Below, in pieces: positions 7,188-16,910 of a stretch of 64,000 nt of DNA. Each line of letters opens with the position of its first letter. The first letter of the stretch is position 1. The notes under the pieces were generated by a model. The model searched no databases and was not told where the DNA came from. It saw only the letters and a list, made by a program, of their open reading frames with translations. This DNA is from Desulfoferula mesophila (GTDB lineage: Bacteria > Desulfobacterota > Desulfarculia > Desulfarculales > Desulfarculaceae): the NCBI RefSeq assembly GCF_037076455.1, contig NZ_AP028679.1:4415192-4479191 (forward strand), read 5' to 3'. The translations under genes were made by a program, and so were the position numbers.

Positions 7188-9812
7188 CTACTTGGCCCGT
7201 AGCGGGGCCGGCGGCCCGGCGATCAGCTCGGCCCGGTGCTCGGGGTTCAGGTACTTTCGCACCGCGGCCAGCACCTGCTCGGCGGTGACCGCCTTGATCT
7301 TGTCCGGCACCTGGGTGTAGCTGAGCCAGCCCAGGCCGTTCAGCTCGCCGTCGGCCATGGCCGCGGCCTGGGCGCCGTAGCGCTGCAGTCCAACGGCGTA
7401 GCCGCCCAGGAAATAGGCCTTGGCCCGAGCCATCTCCTTGGGGCTGGGGGCCTGGGCGTGCAGGCGTCCCAGATGCTCGCCGATGCCCGCCAGGGCCGCT
7501 GGCTCCTTGCCCGGCCCCACGCCCATGTACACCCCGAAGATGCCCCCGCCTTTGCTGGGGCTATAGAAAGGCTGCACCGCGTAGGCCAGGGAGCGCTTGT
7601 CCCTCAAATCCTCGAAGAGCCGCCCGCCCATGCCGCCCAACACCGCGTCGGCCAGCTCCAGGGGCCAGCGCTGGGGCGAGGCCAGGCCCGGGGCCACGAA
7701 GCCCAAGAGGATCTGGCTCTGCTTGGCCTGGGGCTCGTCGATCTTGCTTAGGCGGGGTTTGGCCGGGGCGCTGAGCGGGGTCACCTTGACCGGGGCGGCC
7801 TGGCCCTTGAGCCCGCCCAACAGCCTCTTGGCCTCGGCGATGAACTCCGCCGGCTCCACGTCGCCCACCACGGCCAGCACGCAGCCGCCGGGCCCGCGCA
7901 GGCGCTGCATCACCGCCTTGAGCTGGGCCGGGCCGAAGGTGGCCAGGGTCTGGGGGGTGCCCAGGGGGTCGTGGCCAAAGGGGTGGTCGCCGTAGACCAG
8001 GCGGCGAAAACGCTTGAAAGCCCGAGCCACCGGCGAGTTCTGCTGGGCCCTGAGAGCGGCCAACTGCTCCTGCCTGGCCCGCTCCACCTGGGCGGTCGGG
8101 AAGTTGGCCCCGGTCCACACCTGGGTCATCAGCTCCAGGCCCCGTTTCCAGTCCCGGGCCAAAAAGCTGCCCGAGAGCCCGGCGTCGGTCTTGGAGCTGA
8201 AGCCGCTGAGCGAGCCGGCCATGTCCTCCAGCTCGCGGGTAAGCTCCTCGTAGCTCATGTCCTTGGTGCCCCGCTCCACGGCGCGGGACCACAGGTTGTA
8301 GAGCCCGGCCTGCTGGTCGCTCTCCGCCGCCTGGCCGCCCGGCGCGGCCAACAGGTAGCTGACGATGGGCACCGCGTGGGCGGGCTTGATCAACAGGATC
8401 AGGCCGTTGTCCAAGACCACCCGCTGGGGCCCCTGGGCCTCCTTTTGGGCCGGGGCCTGGGTGTAGAGGGCCATGGCCTGCTTTTTGAGGGCGGCCAGCT
8501 CGGGCGCGGGGGTGCCCTCGGGCACCTGGATCACTACAGAGAGCCCGGCCGGGCTCAGCCAGCGGTGGGTCACCTCGGACACCGCCGCGGCGTCCACCGC
8601 GTTGAAGCGCTGGGTGTAGGTGACGATGTTCTCAAAGCCGCCCCGGAACATCTCGAAGTAGCCCAGCTCCCGGGCCTGGCCCTGCATGGTCTGGCGGGAG
8701 CGCACAAAGGTGGCGGCCAGGTTGACCCGGGCGCGCTTTAGCTCCTCGCCGCTGGGGGGCCGGGTGAACAGGGTCATGGCCTGGGCCAGCATGGCCGGCC
8801 AGGCGGAGTTGACCTTGTCCGGGGCCAGGGAGGCCTCCATCTCGAACAGTCCCACCCCCTGGGGGGTGTAGGCCGAGGCGTCGGCAGAGTCCACCAGGCC
8901 CTGCTTCTCCTTGAGGTTGCTCCACAAGCGGCTGGTCTGGCCGTCGCCCAAAACGGTGGAGGCCATGTCCAGGGGATAGACCGCCGGATCGGGCAGGCCG
9001 GGGGTCAGCCAGGTCATGCTGATGCTGGCCTGGCTCACCTTGTCGCGCATGATCTTCAGGCGCGGGCCCAGGGGCCGGGGGTCCGGGGGCAGCTTGAACT
9101 CCGGCGCGGGCTGCTTGGACAACGGGGCGAAGGCCTTGGCGATCAGGGGCATGATCTCGGCGGTCTTGAAATCGCCCACCGCCACCACCAGCATGTCGGG
9201 GGCGCGGTACCAGCGGGCCCGGTAGTCCAGGATGTCCTGGCGGGTGATGCCCCGCACCGAGGCGATGGAGCCGATGATGGGCCGCCCGTAGGGGGAGTCG
9301 CCAAAGGCCTGGGCGAACACCTCCCAGCCCTTGCGCCGGGCCGGGTTGTTCTGGTTCATGCGGATCTCTTCGATCACCACCTCTTTTTCCTTGGCCAGCT
9401 CGGCCGGGTCGAAGGTGGCCTCGACCACCGCGTCGGCCAGGATGTCCAGGGCCTGGCCCGCCGAGGCGCTGGCCGCGGTCACGTAGTAGTTGGTGTGGTC
9501 AAAGGTGGTGTAGGCGTTGACCTCGCCGCCCAGGGCCTCGATCTCCATGGCCATCTGCCCGGCCGGGCGGCGGGGGGTGCCCTTGAAGATCATGTGCTCT
9601 ATCAGGTGGGTGATGCCGTACTCGCCCTTTTTCTCGTAGATGGAACCCGCGCGCACCCACACCTGGAAGGAAACCACCGGGGACTCGTGGTTTTCGGAGG
9701 TGATGACCTTCAGGCCGTTGGGCAGGGTGTGACGTCGGGGCGCGGACCAGGCGGCCAGGGGAAGCAGAACCAGGGCCAGCAGCACTACCAGGAAAGGCGA
9801 AAAGCGGCGCAT
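7188..9812 (-). CDS. M16 family zinc peptidase, two-repeat secreted form
   Basis: From the ATG at 9812 (GGGAG upstream) the product is 874 residues with a clear signal peptide (RRFSPFLVVLLALVLLPLAAWSA). The first half carries the inverted zinc motif HLIEH near residue 70, with the distal Glu expected about 75 residues on (KEKEVVIEEIRMNQ). The second half (from about DNGLILLIKPAHAVPIVSYLL) is the catalytically silent M16 repeat lacking HxxEH. The combination forms the clam-shell of pitrilysin/PqqL-type peptidases in one chain. It probably degrades peptides in the periplasm. It precedes a small lipoprotein gene on the same strand. Confidence 0.9.
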   Translation of the reverse strand: MRRFSPFLVVLLALVLLPLAAWSAPRRHTLPNGLKVITSENHESPVVSFQVWVRAGSIYEKKGEYGITHLIEHMIFKGTPRRPAGQMAMEIEALGGEVNAYTTFDHTNYYVTAASASAGQALDILADAVVEATFDPAELAKEKEVVIEEIRMNQNNPARRKGWEVFAQAFGDSPYGRPIIGSIASVRGITRQDILDYRARWYRAPDMLVVAVGDFKTAEIMPLIAKAFAPLSKQPAPEFKLPPDPRPLGPRLKIMRDKVSQASISMTWLTPGLPDPAVYPLDMASTVLGDGQTSRLWSNLKEKQGLVDSADASAYTPQGVGLFEMEASLAPDKVNSAWPAMLAQAMTLFTRPPSGEELKRARVNLAATFVRSRQTMQGQARELGYFEMFRGGFENIVTYTQRFNAVDAAAVSEVTHRWLSPAGLSVVIQVPEGTPAPELAALKKQAMALYTQAPAQKEAQGPQRVVLDNGLILLIKPAHAVPIVSYLLAAPGGQAAESDQQAGLYNLWSRAVERGTKDMSYEELTRELEDMAGSLSGFSSKTDAGLSGSFLARDWKRGLELMTQVWTGANFPTAQVERARQEQLAALRAQQNSPVARAFKRFRRLVYGDHPFGHDPLGTPQTLATFGPAQLKAVMQRLRGPGGCVLAVVGDVEPAEFIAEAKRLLGGLKGQAAPVKVTPLSAPAKPRLSKIDEPQAKQSQILLGFVAPGLASPQRWPLELADAVLGGMGGRLFEDLRDKRSLAYAVQPFYSPSKGGGIFGVYMGVGPGKEPAALAGIGEHLGRLHAQAPSPKEMARAKAYFLGGYAVGLQRYGAQAAAMADGELNGLGWLSYTQVPDKIKAVTAEQVLAAVRKYLNPEHRAELIAGPPAPLRAK

Positions 9813-10011
9813 ATGATTTCTCCCACGGAGCGCGAACCCCGCTCGGGCTGGTGAACAAACATGTCCTATAAAGTTATGACCGGCGGGCCTTGTCTTCAAC
9901 CCCCCTGGCCCTGCGCTGGAATGCGCCGATTTTTCACGCGGGGCGGCGAGCCCAAGGGGCAACCAAACGTCTCGTCGTTGCGGCGACTATCGGCCTTGAG
10001 GTATGGGCGGC

Positions 10012-12699
10012 CTATTGTCCTGCTTCATGCGGCTCCCCTTTGCCGGATGCGGCCTCCTCCGGGCCGGCCATCTGTTTTTTGGGCCCCAAAAACAACAGCA
10101 CCATTAGCAGGGCCAGGCCCAGGCCGGTGAGGACCAGGCCCAGCTTGGGCCACGAGGGCTCGTAGGTGAGCACCAGCTCATGCCTGCCCGGCCCCAAGGC
10201 GAACCCCCTGAACATCAGGTTGGCGCGCAGCATGGCAATCTCTTGCCCGTTGTCGCGCGCCTTCCAGTTGGAGGTGTAGGTATCGGTGAGCACCAGGATG
10301 CCCGGTTGCTCCAGGCAAGCGCGCACCACGGTCCGGTCCGGACCATCCCGCAGCACCTCGGGCGGCGCGGCATTTTCGCAGGGCTCGCCCTCCCGGTAGG
10401 TCAGCGGCCTGCGCTCCAGCACCACCTCCCTGGCGGGGGCCAGCCCGGCCACCAACTCTTGCGCCGCCTCGCCCCGGGCCAACCCCTTGATCTCCGACAC
10501 CAGGTAAGCGCGGGGCAGGCAATAAGGATTCTCCCACACGCCGGGGGCCACGGCTTTCATGACCAGAGGCTTGCCCATGATCTGTTCGCCGTTGAGGGCC
10601 AGGCCGTTGACCCCCCATCTGGCCTGCCTTTGGGTGTTGCGCAGGATAATGGCGGTGACCAGACGCGAATCCTCCAGGCGCCACGCGGCCAGATAGTCGT
10701 GCCCCTGGAACCTGGCGCCGTCCACCGGCCAGGAACGGTTGATTTTCGCCCGGCGATGGGCAAATTTGTCTCCCGGCCGCTCCACGGCCCACTCCGCCGT
10801 CTCCACCCCGGCCCTTACCGGGAACTCGCGGGTCGTGCCGTCGGCCAACACCAGGGTGAGACTGCCCACCGTTTGGCCTTGGGGCACCTCCATGGCCTGG
10901 GAAAGCTGGGAGGTCAACTCCATCTTGCCCACGGGCGCGTCGTACAGACCCTTCAGGTTCAGCCGCCACACCTGACCCGGCTCCACCACCACCCCCTTGT
11001 AGCGCGCATAGCGCGGAGCGGCCTGGCCGACGGGGCCCAGGATATAGCGGATATTGAGCAGGTCGAACAGGCGCAGGTTATATCTGGAGAGCAGGCTGAG
11101 CCTACCCAAACGGGCGTCGTTCAGTTGCCCGGCGATGCCCAACGCCGGAATGTGGTGGACCAGCCCGGCCAGCCAGATGGAGGGGTCGGAATGGCGCACG
11201 TCGAAATTGGTGAGGAAGCCCTGGAACTTCACCCTAAAGGGCGGCTCGCTTTGCACCAGGCCCTGGAAGCGCGCCACCTCGGGGTTGGGGGCGTAGAAGT
11301 CGCCGGGGTGATGGATGGAATTGATGGGCAGCGAGTCGGCCGCCCCCAAGCCCAGCGCGCCCGCCGCCAGGCACAGGGCGGCGAGCCCCAGGCGCGTGAG
11401 CATGCCGCGGAAAAACAGGGCCATCACCAATAGCGCCGCCACCAGAGGAAGGGGCCACAGCTGCGCGACGGGAACCCCGGCCCACAGCAGCACTGCGCCC
11501 ATGAGCATCAGGGCGCCCAGGGCCAGGCTGGCGCGCAGCCTGCCGGCCTTGCCTCGCCACAGAAAGTCCGCGCCCAGAGCCGCCAGGGGGGCCAGGGCCA
11601 AGTTGGTGACGGCCAGCGCGTTTATCGGAAAACGGAACAGCTTGAAAAAGGGCAGGTGCGCCGACATGAAGGGCAAAAGGAACCCGTCGGAGCCCACGGC
11701 GTACAGGGCGCTCCAGGCGGCCACCAGGCCCAGCCCCCAGGGCAGGGCGTTGGACCGCGCGAAAAGGCCCACCGCCGCCAGGCATAGGGTCAGCGGCCCC
11801 AACAGCAGGTTGGCCCGGGTCAGCAACTCGGCCATGCGCGTGTAGGAGGCCGACCCAATGGCCGCGAAGGCGGCGTCCACCGTGGCCCGGTGGGAGCTCA
11901 GGGCCAACTCGGCCGAAGGCAGCAGCTGCAGGGAGGAAAGGAGCAGGCCCAGCAAAGGCACCACCGCACCCAGCAAAATCAGCTTCAGGGCTCCGGCCCG
12001 CCCCCGGCCCCAGTACCAGCCCGCCCACACCAGCCACAACAAGCCCAGGGAGAAGCCCGCGTAGAAAATCATCTGCCCCGAGCCCGCCAGAAAGCCCAGC
12101 GCCATGAACAGCCCCGCCAGGGCGGCCGCGCGCCAACTGACCCGGTCCAGGGCCCGATGCAAAAACAGGATCATCAGGGGGGCCCAGCACAAGGTGGTGA
12201 GGTGGATGGGGGCGTGGGCCCAGCTCACCAGGATGATGCCGCCCATGGCGCCGACCCCTCCCACCAAGGCGGCGGGACGGCGGCAGTCCAGCTCGCGGCA
12301 GAGCAAGTATTGGTTCAGGCCGTAGAGAAAGAAATGGCCCAACGCCAGGGCCTGGTAGGCGGCATAAGGCAAGGCCTTGCCCAGCCAGATCCCCAACAGC
12401 AGGTGGGGCGGGTAGAACAGGGTGGTCTCCAGCCGGGCCACGAAATCCACCCCGCAGCCGCCATAGGGGTTCCACAGGGCCAGGCCCTGCCCGGAAAGCC
12501 AGGCCTGGAGGATTTCACCGGCGTGCACCCGCCAGGGATAGAATTGGCGCGGAAAGTCTCCGAAGAGCAACAGGCCGGGCCGGCCCAAGGGAAACAGATA
12601 ATCCCTGAACAGCAACAGGAACACCCCGGCCAGAACGGCCACCGCCGCCATGGACCCCAGCCAGGGAACGGCTCCCTGGTATCGTTTCGCGCCGGACAC
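10012..12699 (-). CDS. YfhO-family polytopic membrane protein
   Basis: The 895-residue protein has about a dozen transmembrane helices in its first ~470 residues, a large extracytoplasmic region, and a final helix near residue 865 (LVLTGLGLALLMVLLFLG). The layout and local motifs (LLLFGDFPRQFYPWR, LWNPYGGCG, LVLTDTYTSNWKARDNG) match the YfhO/GT-C-like family, thought to transfer sugars from lipid carriers to envelope polymers. The conserved acidic residue after the first helix (GDFPRQFYP) is present. It lies 38 bases downstream of hemA on the same strand but is functionally unrelated. Confidence 0.8.
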   Translation of the reverse strand: MSGAKRYQGAVPWLGSMAAVAVLAGVFLLLFRDYLFPLGRPGLLLFGDFPRQFYPWRVHAGEILQAWLSGQGLALWNPYGGCGVDFVARLETTLFYPPHLLLGIWLGKALPYAAYQALALGHFFLYGLNQYLLCRELDCRRPAALVGGVGAMGGIILVSWAHAPIHLTTLCWAPLMILFLHRALDRVSWRAAALAGLFMALGFLAGSGQMIFYAGFSLGLLWLVWAGWYWGRGRAGALKLILLGAVVPLLGLLLSSLQLLPSAELALSSHRATVDAAFAAIGSASYTRMAELLTRANLLLGPLTLCLAAVGLFARSNALPWGLGLVAAWSALYAVGSDGFLLPFMSAHLPFFKLFRFPINALAVTNLALAPLAALGADFLWRGKAGRLRASLALGALMLMGAVLLWAGVPVAQLWPLPLVAALLVMALFFRGMLTRLGLAALCLAAGALGLGAADSLPINSIHHPGDFYAPNPEVARFQGLVQSEPPFRVKFQGFLTNFDVRHSDPSIWLAGLVHHIPALGIAGQLNDARLGRLSLLSRYNLRLFDLLNIRYILGPVGQAAPRYARYKGVVVEPGQVWRLNLKGLYDAPVGKMELTSQLSQAMEVPQGQTVGSLTLVLADGTTREFPVRAGVETAEWAVERPGDKFAHRRAKINRSWPVDGARFQGHDYLAAWRLEDSRLVTAIILRNTQRQARWGVNGLALNGEQIMGKPLVMKAVAPGVWENPYCLPRAYLVSEIKGLARGEAAQELVAGLAPAREVVLERRPLTYREGEPCENAAPPEVLRDGPDRTVVRACLEQPGILVLTDTYTSNWKARDNGQEIAMLRANLMFRGFALGPGRHELVLTYEPSWPKLGLVLTGLGLALLMVLLFLGPKKQMAGPEEAASGKGEPHEAGQ

Positions 12700-12737
12700 G
12701 TTCAGGCCTCTCCCCCCTTTCGTATCCCCGCCGGAGC

Positions 12738-14021
12738 CTACTCGCCCCCGTTTTCCTCCAGGTTGAAGATGCGCCGCACCAAGGCCAACTGCTGGCGCAG
12801 GGTGTCGGGGCTCTTGCTGTGGCTGGCCCCCTTGATGAACATGATGGGATCGTGCACCAGCTTCTTGACCAACGCCTGGGTCAAGCGATCCAGGGCGGCG
12901 GCCTGCTCGGGGCTCAGGCCCTCCAGGCCCTTGAGGGTGCGCCCCAGCTCGGCGGCGCGGATCTCCTCGGCCTTGGCGGCCAGGGCGCTGATGGTGGGCA
13001 CCGCGTCCAGCCCGGCCAGCCAGGTCATGAACTTGACCACCTCCTCGGCCACGATGCGCTCGGCCTGGCCCGCCTCCACCGCCCGGCCCGCCCGGTTGGC
13101 CTCCACCACCGAGGTCAGGTCGTCGATGTCGTAGAGATAACAGCCGTCCAGCTCGCCCACCGCCGTCTCCACGTCGCGGGGCACGGCGATGTCGATGAAA
13201 AACAGGGGCCGCCCCCGCCGGGCCTTGAGTGCGGCGCGGGCCATCTTGGCGGTTATCACCGCCTGGGGGCTGCCGGTGCTGGCGATGACGATGTCCACCT
13301 CGCCCAGCACCTCGCCCAGGTCATCCAGGCCGATGGCCTGGCCCCCCCAGCCCCGGGCCAGCTCCATGGCCCGCTCCAGGGTGCGGTTGGCCACCTGCAC
13401 CCGGCTGACCCCCTGGGCCATCAGGTGCTCCACCGCCAGCTCGGCCATCTCTCCGGCCCCCACCACCAGGGCGCTGAGCCCCTCCAGGGAGTCGAAGATC
13501 TTCTTGGCCAGCTCCACGGCGGCAAAGGAGATGGACACCGCCGCCCCGCCGATGTTGGTCTCCGAGCGCACCCGCTTGGCCACCTGGAAGGTCTTGTGCA
13601 GCAGGCGGTTAAGCACCGTGCGGGTGGTGCCGGCCTCGGTGGCGGCGCGGTAGGCCTCCTTGATCTGGCCCAATATCTGGGGCTCGCCCACCACCATGGA
13701 ATCCAGGCTGGAGGCCACCCGGAACAGATGGCGCACCGCGTCGGCCCCCTGGTAGAGGTAGAGATGCTCGGCGATGGCCTGGGGGTCTTGCCCCCGGCCG
13801 CCGCACAGCCAGGCGCTGAGCTCGGCCTCGCCTCCCTCGTCCTCGGTGGCGGCCAACACCTCCACCCGGTTGCAGGTACTGACCATCAAGGCCTCGCGCA
13901 CCAGGGGCAAGTCCACGATGCGCCCCAGCTCCTGGGGCACCGTCTCCGGCGGGGGCGCCAGACACTCGCGCACCTCGAGCGGCGCGGTCTTGTGGCTCAG
14001 GCCGATCAAGTGCAGCTTCAC
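12738..14021 (-). CDS. hemA: glutamyl-tRNA reductase
   Basis: A 427-residue protein begins at GTG 14021 (GGGAGGA upstream) as MKLHLIGLSHKTAPLEVRE. It catalyses NADPH-dependent reduction of glutamyl-tRNA to glutamate-1-semialdehyde, the first committed step of C5 tetrapyrrole synthesis. The nucleophilic Cys50 lies in STCNRVEV. The GEPQILGQIKEAY substrate segment, the NADPH loop (VVGAGEMAELA) and the C-terminal dimerisation helices are all present. The GTG overlaps the stop of the CcsA-like gene by four bases, so translation is coupled. The gene closes a heme/siroheme/cytochrome operon. Confidence 0.95.
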   Translation of the reverse strand: MKLHLIGLSHKTAPLEVRECLAPPPETVPQELGRIVDLPLVREALMVSTCNRVEVLAATEDEGGEAELSAWLCGGRGQDPQAIAEHLYLYQGADAVRHLFRVASSLDSMVVGEPQILGQIKEAYRAATEAGTTRTVLNRLLHKTFQVAKRVRSETNIGGAAVSISFAAVELAKKIFDSLEGLSALVVGAGEMAELAVEHLMAQGVSRVQVANRTLERAMELARGWGGQAIGLDDLGEVLGEVDIVIASTGSPQAVITAKMARAALKARRGRPLFFIDIAVPRDVETAVGELDGCYLYDIDDLTSVVEANRAGRAVEAGQAERIVAEEVVKFMTWLAGLDAVPTISALAAKAEEIRAAELGRTLKGLEGLSPEQAAALDRLTQALVKKLVHDPIMFIKGASHSKSPDTLRQQLALVRRIFNLEENGGE

Positions 14022-14863
14022 GGGCGGGGTCCTCCCAGGTCGGCCATGGAGCTGAAACTGTGGTAGCCGGGCATCAACAGGCCCGCGCCCAGGAAGGTGA
14101 CCACCAGGGCCGCGAAGGCGGCCACCGACAGCCAGGCCCCCCGGCGGCCCCGCCAGCCCTGCACCAGGCGGGTGTGCAAGAGCGCGGCGTAGAGCAGCCA
14201 GGTGATCAGGGCCCACACCTCCTTGGGGTCCCAGCGCCAGTAGGAGCCCAGGGCCATCTGGGCGTAGACCGCCCCGGAGATGAGCCCGATGGTCATGAGC
14301 AGAAAACCGGCCAGCAGGCTGGACTGGCTGAGCGAATCCAGGCGGCTCAGGCTGGGCAGGCGCTTGAACACCGGGCCCATGGTCTTGGCCCTCAGCGCCC
14401 TGTCCTGAGCCAGGTAGAGCACCCCGCCCAGGCAGGTGAGGGCCAATAGGCCGTAACCGGCCATGATGCTTACCACGTGCACGATGACCCAGGCGCTCTT
14501 GAAGGCGGCGGTCTTGACCACCGGCACCGCCGGCAACACCGAGGCGGCCAGCATGAGCAGCACGCAGATGGGCCCCACCAGGGCGCCCAGGATCTTCACC
14601 TCCAGGCTGAGGTTCACCACCAGCACCGCGCCCATGAGGGCCCAGGAGAACACGTCCAGGGACTGGCGCAGGCTGGTGGCGGGCAACACCCCGCCCTCCA
14701 CCCAGGCGGCGGCCAGGGCCAGGGTGTGCAGGCCGAAGCCCACCCACAACAGGGCCAGGCCCATGCGGTAGAGCCCCTGGCGCTGGCGGATAAGAAAGCC
14801 CAGGGAGATGAGCGAACCCACCACGTAGGCAATCAGGGTTATCCAATGCAGGGTGGTGCTCAT
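14018..14863 (-). CDS. ccsA: CcsA/ResC-like cytochrome c biogenesis membrane protein
   Basis: The 281-residue protein has eight predicted helices and the tryptophan-rich heme-handling segment GSYWRWDPKEVWALITW near residue 205, the WWD-domain equivalent of CcsA/CcmC proteins. Conserved His residues (LHTLALAAAW, IVHVVSIMAGYG) fit the heme axial ligands. It would move or hold heme for attachment to c-type cytochromes on the periplasmic side. It overlaps the precorrin-2 dehydrogenase gene upstream and hemA downstream by four bases each, an arrangement seen in other deltaproteobacterial hemA operons. A CcsB partner is not encoded here. Confidence 0.85.
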   Translation of the reverse strand: MSTTLHWITLIAYVVGSLISLGFLIRQRQGLYRMGLALLWVGFGLHTLALAAAWVEGGVLPATSLRQSLDVFSWALMGAVLVVNLSLEVKILGALVGPICVLLMLAASVLPAVPVVKTAAFKSAWVIVHVVSIMAGYGLLALTCLGGVLYLAQDRALRAKTMGPVFKRLPSLSRLDSLSQSSLLAGFLLMTIGLISGAVYAQMALGSYWRWDPKEVWALITWLLYAALLHTRLVQGWRGRRGAWLSVAAFAALVVTFLGAGLLMPGYHSFSSMADLGGPRP

Positions 14864-15567
14864 GCCCCCTCCCTCTCCCGGGCGGCGTCTCGGCCCAGGC
14901 TTTGGCCCAACTCTTTCAGCGTGAAGCCCGGCCCCAGCACCGCGCGCATCACCTCGTCCACTCCGGCGGCGTCGCCCGCCCGCACCCGCTCCATCAGCTG
15001 TGAGTCCACCAATTGGTAGAACAGGGGCCGATTCTCGGCCGCCGGGCGTCCCTGGGCGGTGAGCTTTTGGCGCGCCGCCCTAAGGATGGCCAGATAGTCG
15101 GCCCACTCGGGGCCGAACTGGGCCTGCAAGCCCTGGCGCAGGCGGCGGGCCGCCGCCGGGCTGGCCCCGCCGGTGCTCACCGCCAGGGTGAGCTCGCCCC
15201 GGCGCACCACCGCGGGCACGATGAAGGAGCACATGGGCGGCACGTCCACCACGTTGACGAACACCCTCGCCGCCTCGGCGGCCACGGCCACCGACCGGTT
15301 GAGATCTTCGTCGTCGGTGGCCGAGATCACCAGCCAGGCCCCCTCTACGTCCCCCGGCTCAAACCCGCGCTCTATCAGCTCCACACCCTCAAGCCCGGCC
15401 AGCTCGCGGGCCTCTTGGCACAACGCCGGGGTCACCAGGCGCACCCGCGCCCCGGCCTCCAAGAGCGAGGCCAGCTTGCGCGCGGCCACCCGGCCGCCGC
15501 CCACCAGCAAAACCAGGCGGCCGCTCAGATCCAACAGGGCGGGATAAAAGGGCAAGGGCTTCTCCAA
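14860..15567 (-). CDS. precorrin-2 dehydrogenase / sirohydrochlorin ferrochelatase (Met8/CysG-N-like)
   Basis: This 235-residue protein has an N-terminal Rossmann domain (LVLLVGGGRVAARKLASLLEAGA) and the Met8-type segments VISATDDEDLNRSV, VNVVDVPPMCSFIVPAVV and STGGASPAAARRLRQ. It converts precorrin-2 to sirohydrochlorin and may insert iron to form siroheme, the cofactor of sulfite and nitrite reductases. It lacks the SAM-methyltransferase half of CysG. It heads an operon with ccsA and hemA through a four-base overlap, linking siroheme, heme and cytochrome maturation. Confidence 0.9.
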   Translation of the reverse strand: MEKPLPFYPALLDLSGRLVLLVGGGRVAARKLASLLEAGARVRLVTPALCQEARELAGLEGVELIERGFEPGDVEGAWLVISATDDEDLNRSVAVAAEAARVFVNVVDVPPMCSFIVPAVVRRGELTLAVSTGGASPAAARRLRQGLQAQFGPEWADYLAILRAARQKLTAQGRPAAENRPLFYQLVDSQLMERVRAGDAAGVDEVMRAVLGPGFTLKELGQSLGRDAAREREGA

Positions 15568-15646
15568 TGCGGGTTCTGGGCAAGCATAACATCCGGCGGG
15601 CCGGGGGAAAAGGCGCGGGCGGCAATCAGGGGCCGGACAAGCGAAA

Positions 15647-15670
15647 GGGGCCTCCCCGCGGGAAGGCCCC
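15647..15670 (-). terminator. terminator after the atp/cmk-like operon
   Basis: Arms GGGGCCT and AGGCCCC enclose a ten-base loop. On the minus strand the stem is followed by TTTC, 25 bases after the stop of the cytidylate-kinase-like gene. The T run is short, so efficiency may be moderate. Confidence 0.6.
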
Positions 15671-15694
15671 CAAATTGGCTTGGCCGCTGCGCTC

Positions 15695-16303
15695 CTAGAG
15701 GGCGGCCTGGATGATCTTTATCGCCCGGTCCAGGTCGTAGCCCAGGGCGCCGTGGTTGATCACCAGCTTGTAGGCGGTGGCGTCGTCCCAGGAGCGCTTG
15801 AAAAAGTGTTTCACGTAGCTGGCGGAGATGCCGTCCTGGCGGCGGCACTCGGCCTCGGCCTGCTCCGGGGAGAGGTTTTCGCGCTTGGCCAGGCGCGCGG
15901 CCCGCGCGGCCGGGGGGGCCACCACCCGGAAATGGTGCGCCCCGGGGTCGTCGGCCAGGATGTACTGGCCGCCCCAGCCCACGATGATCGCGTCGCCCTG
16001 CGCGGCCACTCCCTTGACGAACTCGCTCACCGCCGCGTAGTAGCGCTCATCGTCCAAGGCGGCCTCGGGCTTTTGGGCTATGCGCCGCACGGTGTGCAAA
16101 AACACCTCGTCCACCAGCTTGAACAGGTTGTTCTCCTGCCCCCGGTGCATGAGCTCCACTTCGCCTTCGCTCATGTCCAGCTTTTTGGCCAGCTCGGCCA
16201 AGACCTCGCGGCCGACCAGGCGAAGGCCAAGCTCACCGGCCAAGCGGCGGGCCAACTCGCGCCCGCCGGCGGCGAATTCCTTGCTGACGGTGATTATGGC
16301 CAT
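15695..16303 (-). CDS. cytidylate-kinase-like family protein
   Basis: The 202-residue protein starts MAIITVSKEFAAGGRELARRLA, the modified P-loop of the cytidylate-kinase-like (AAK6) family. It also contains a REVLAELAKKL segment, a GWGGQYIL segment and the lid-like PPAARAARLAKREN. True Cmk has GxxxxGK; here the loop is EFAAGGRELA, so the substrate may not be CMP. The gene is the last of the Fo operon, eight bases after the b subunit. That placement is unexplained functionally. The function remains uncertain beyond the P-loop kinase fold. Confidence 0.7.
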   Translation of the reverse strand: MAIITVSKEFAAGGRELARRLAGELGLRLVGREVLAELAKKLDMSEGEVELMHRGQENNLFKLVDEVFLHTVRRIAQKPEAALDDERYYAAVSEFVKGVAAQGDAIIVGWGGQYILADDPGAHHFRVVAPPAARAARLAKRENLSPEQAEAECRRQDGISASYVKHFFKRSWDDATAYKLVINHGALGYDLDRAIKIIQAAL

Positions 16304-16310
16304 GCGATTT

Positions 16311-16910
16311 TTACAAGGCTCCGCTTCGGGCGGTCAGGGCACCGGAGGTGAACTTATCCAGGAAGCTATCTTGGTCCTGCTTGCCCACGGCCTCCTTGAG
16401 CTTGCTCTCGGCCAGCTCGGCGGCCAACTCCACGATCTCGTGGGCCAGCTCCCGACGGGCGTGGTGCAGGGCCATATCGGCCTGCAACCCGGCCCGCTCC
16501 ATGATCATCTCCGAGGCCTCGCGGGCCTCTTCGATCATGCGCTGGCGGTCGCGCTCGGCCAGCTGGCCCAAGGACTCTTCGTAGCCGGCCAGCTCTTGGG
16601 CCATCGTGGCGGTCTTTTCCTGGATGAGCTTAAGCTGGGCCTCGGCCTCGGCCTTGGCCTGGTTCACCTCTTCCAGCTCAGCGGCCACCTTGGCCCTGGA
16701 GCCGGCGAAGAACTCCTTCAGAGGCTTCTTGGCCATCTTGTAGATCAAGAAGGCCAGCACCAGGAAGTTGACGATCTTCCAGCCCCAGTCCCACCAGACT
16801 TTCCAGGTGGGCACCACGTGGTGCTTGGCGGCCAGGGCCGGCTCGGCCCAACCCAGCAACAGCGCCAGTGCCACCAGAGCCAGGGCTGTCATCAGATGCA
16901 AGGCTTTCAC
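16311..16910 (-). CDS. atpF: F-type ATP synthase subunit b
   Basis: A 199-residue protein with an N-terminal hydrophobic, signal-like stretch (residues 1-27), a second membrane segment (NFLVLAFLIYKMAKKPLKEFF, ~47-67) and a long charged helix to about residue 185. It forms half of the peripheral stalk that holds F1 against the rotor. A cleavable-looking leader before the real membrane anchor is common in deltaproteobacterial b subunits. It overlaps the b' gene by four bases, so the two stalk subunits are translated together. Confidence 0.9.
   Translation of the reverse strand: MKALHLMTALALVALALLLGWAEPALAAKHHVVPTWKVWWDWGWKIVNFLVLAFLIYKMAKKPLKEFFAGSRAKVAAELEEVNQAKAEAEAQLKLIQEKTATMAQELAGYEESLGQLAERDRQRMIEEAREASEMIMERAGLQADMALHHARRELAHEIVELAAELAESKLKEAVGKQDQDSFLDKFTSGALTARSGAL

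Noticed and set aside
14018..14846. hemA starting far upstream in the same frame (at 14846)
   Set aside because: The added 275 codons overlap the CcsA-like gene in another frame; GTG 14021 has GGGAGGA and begins the normal HemA sequence.
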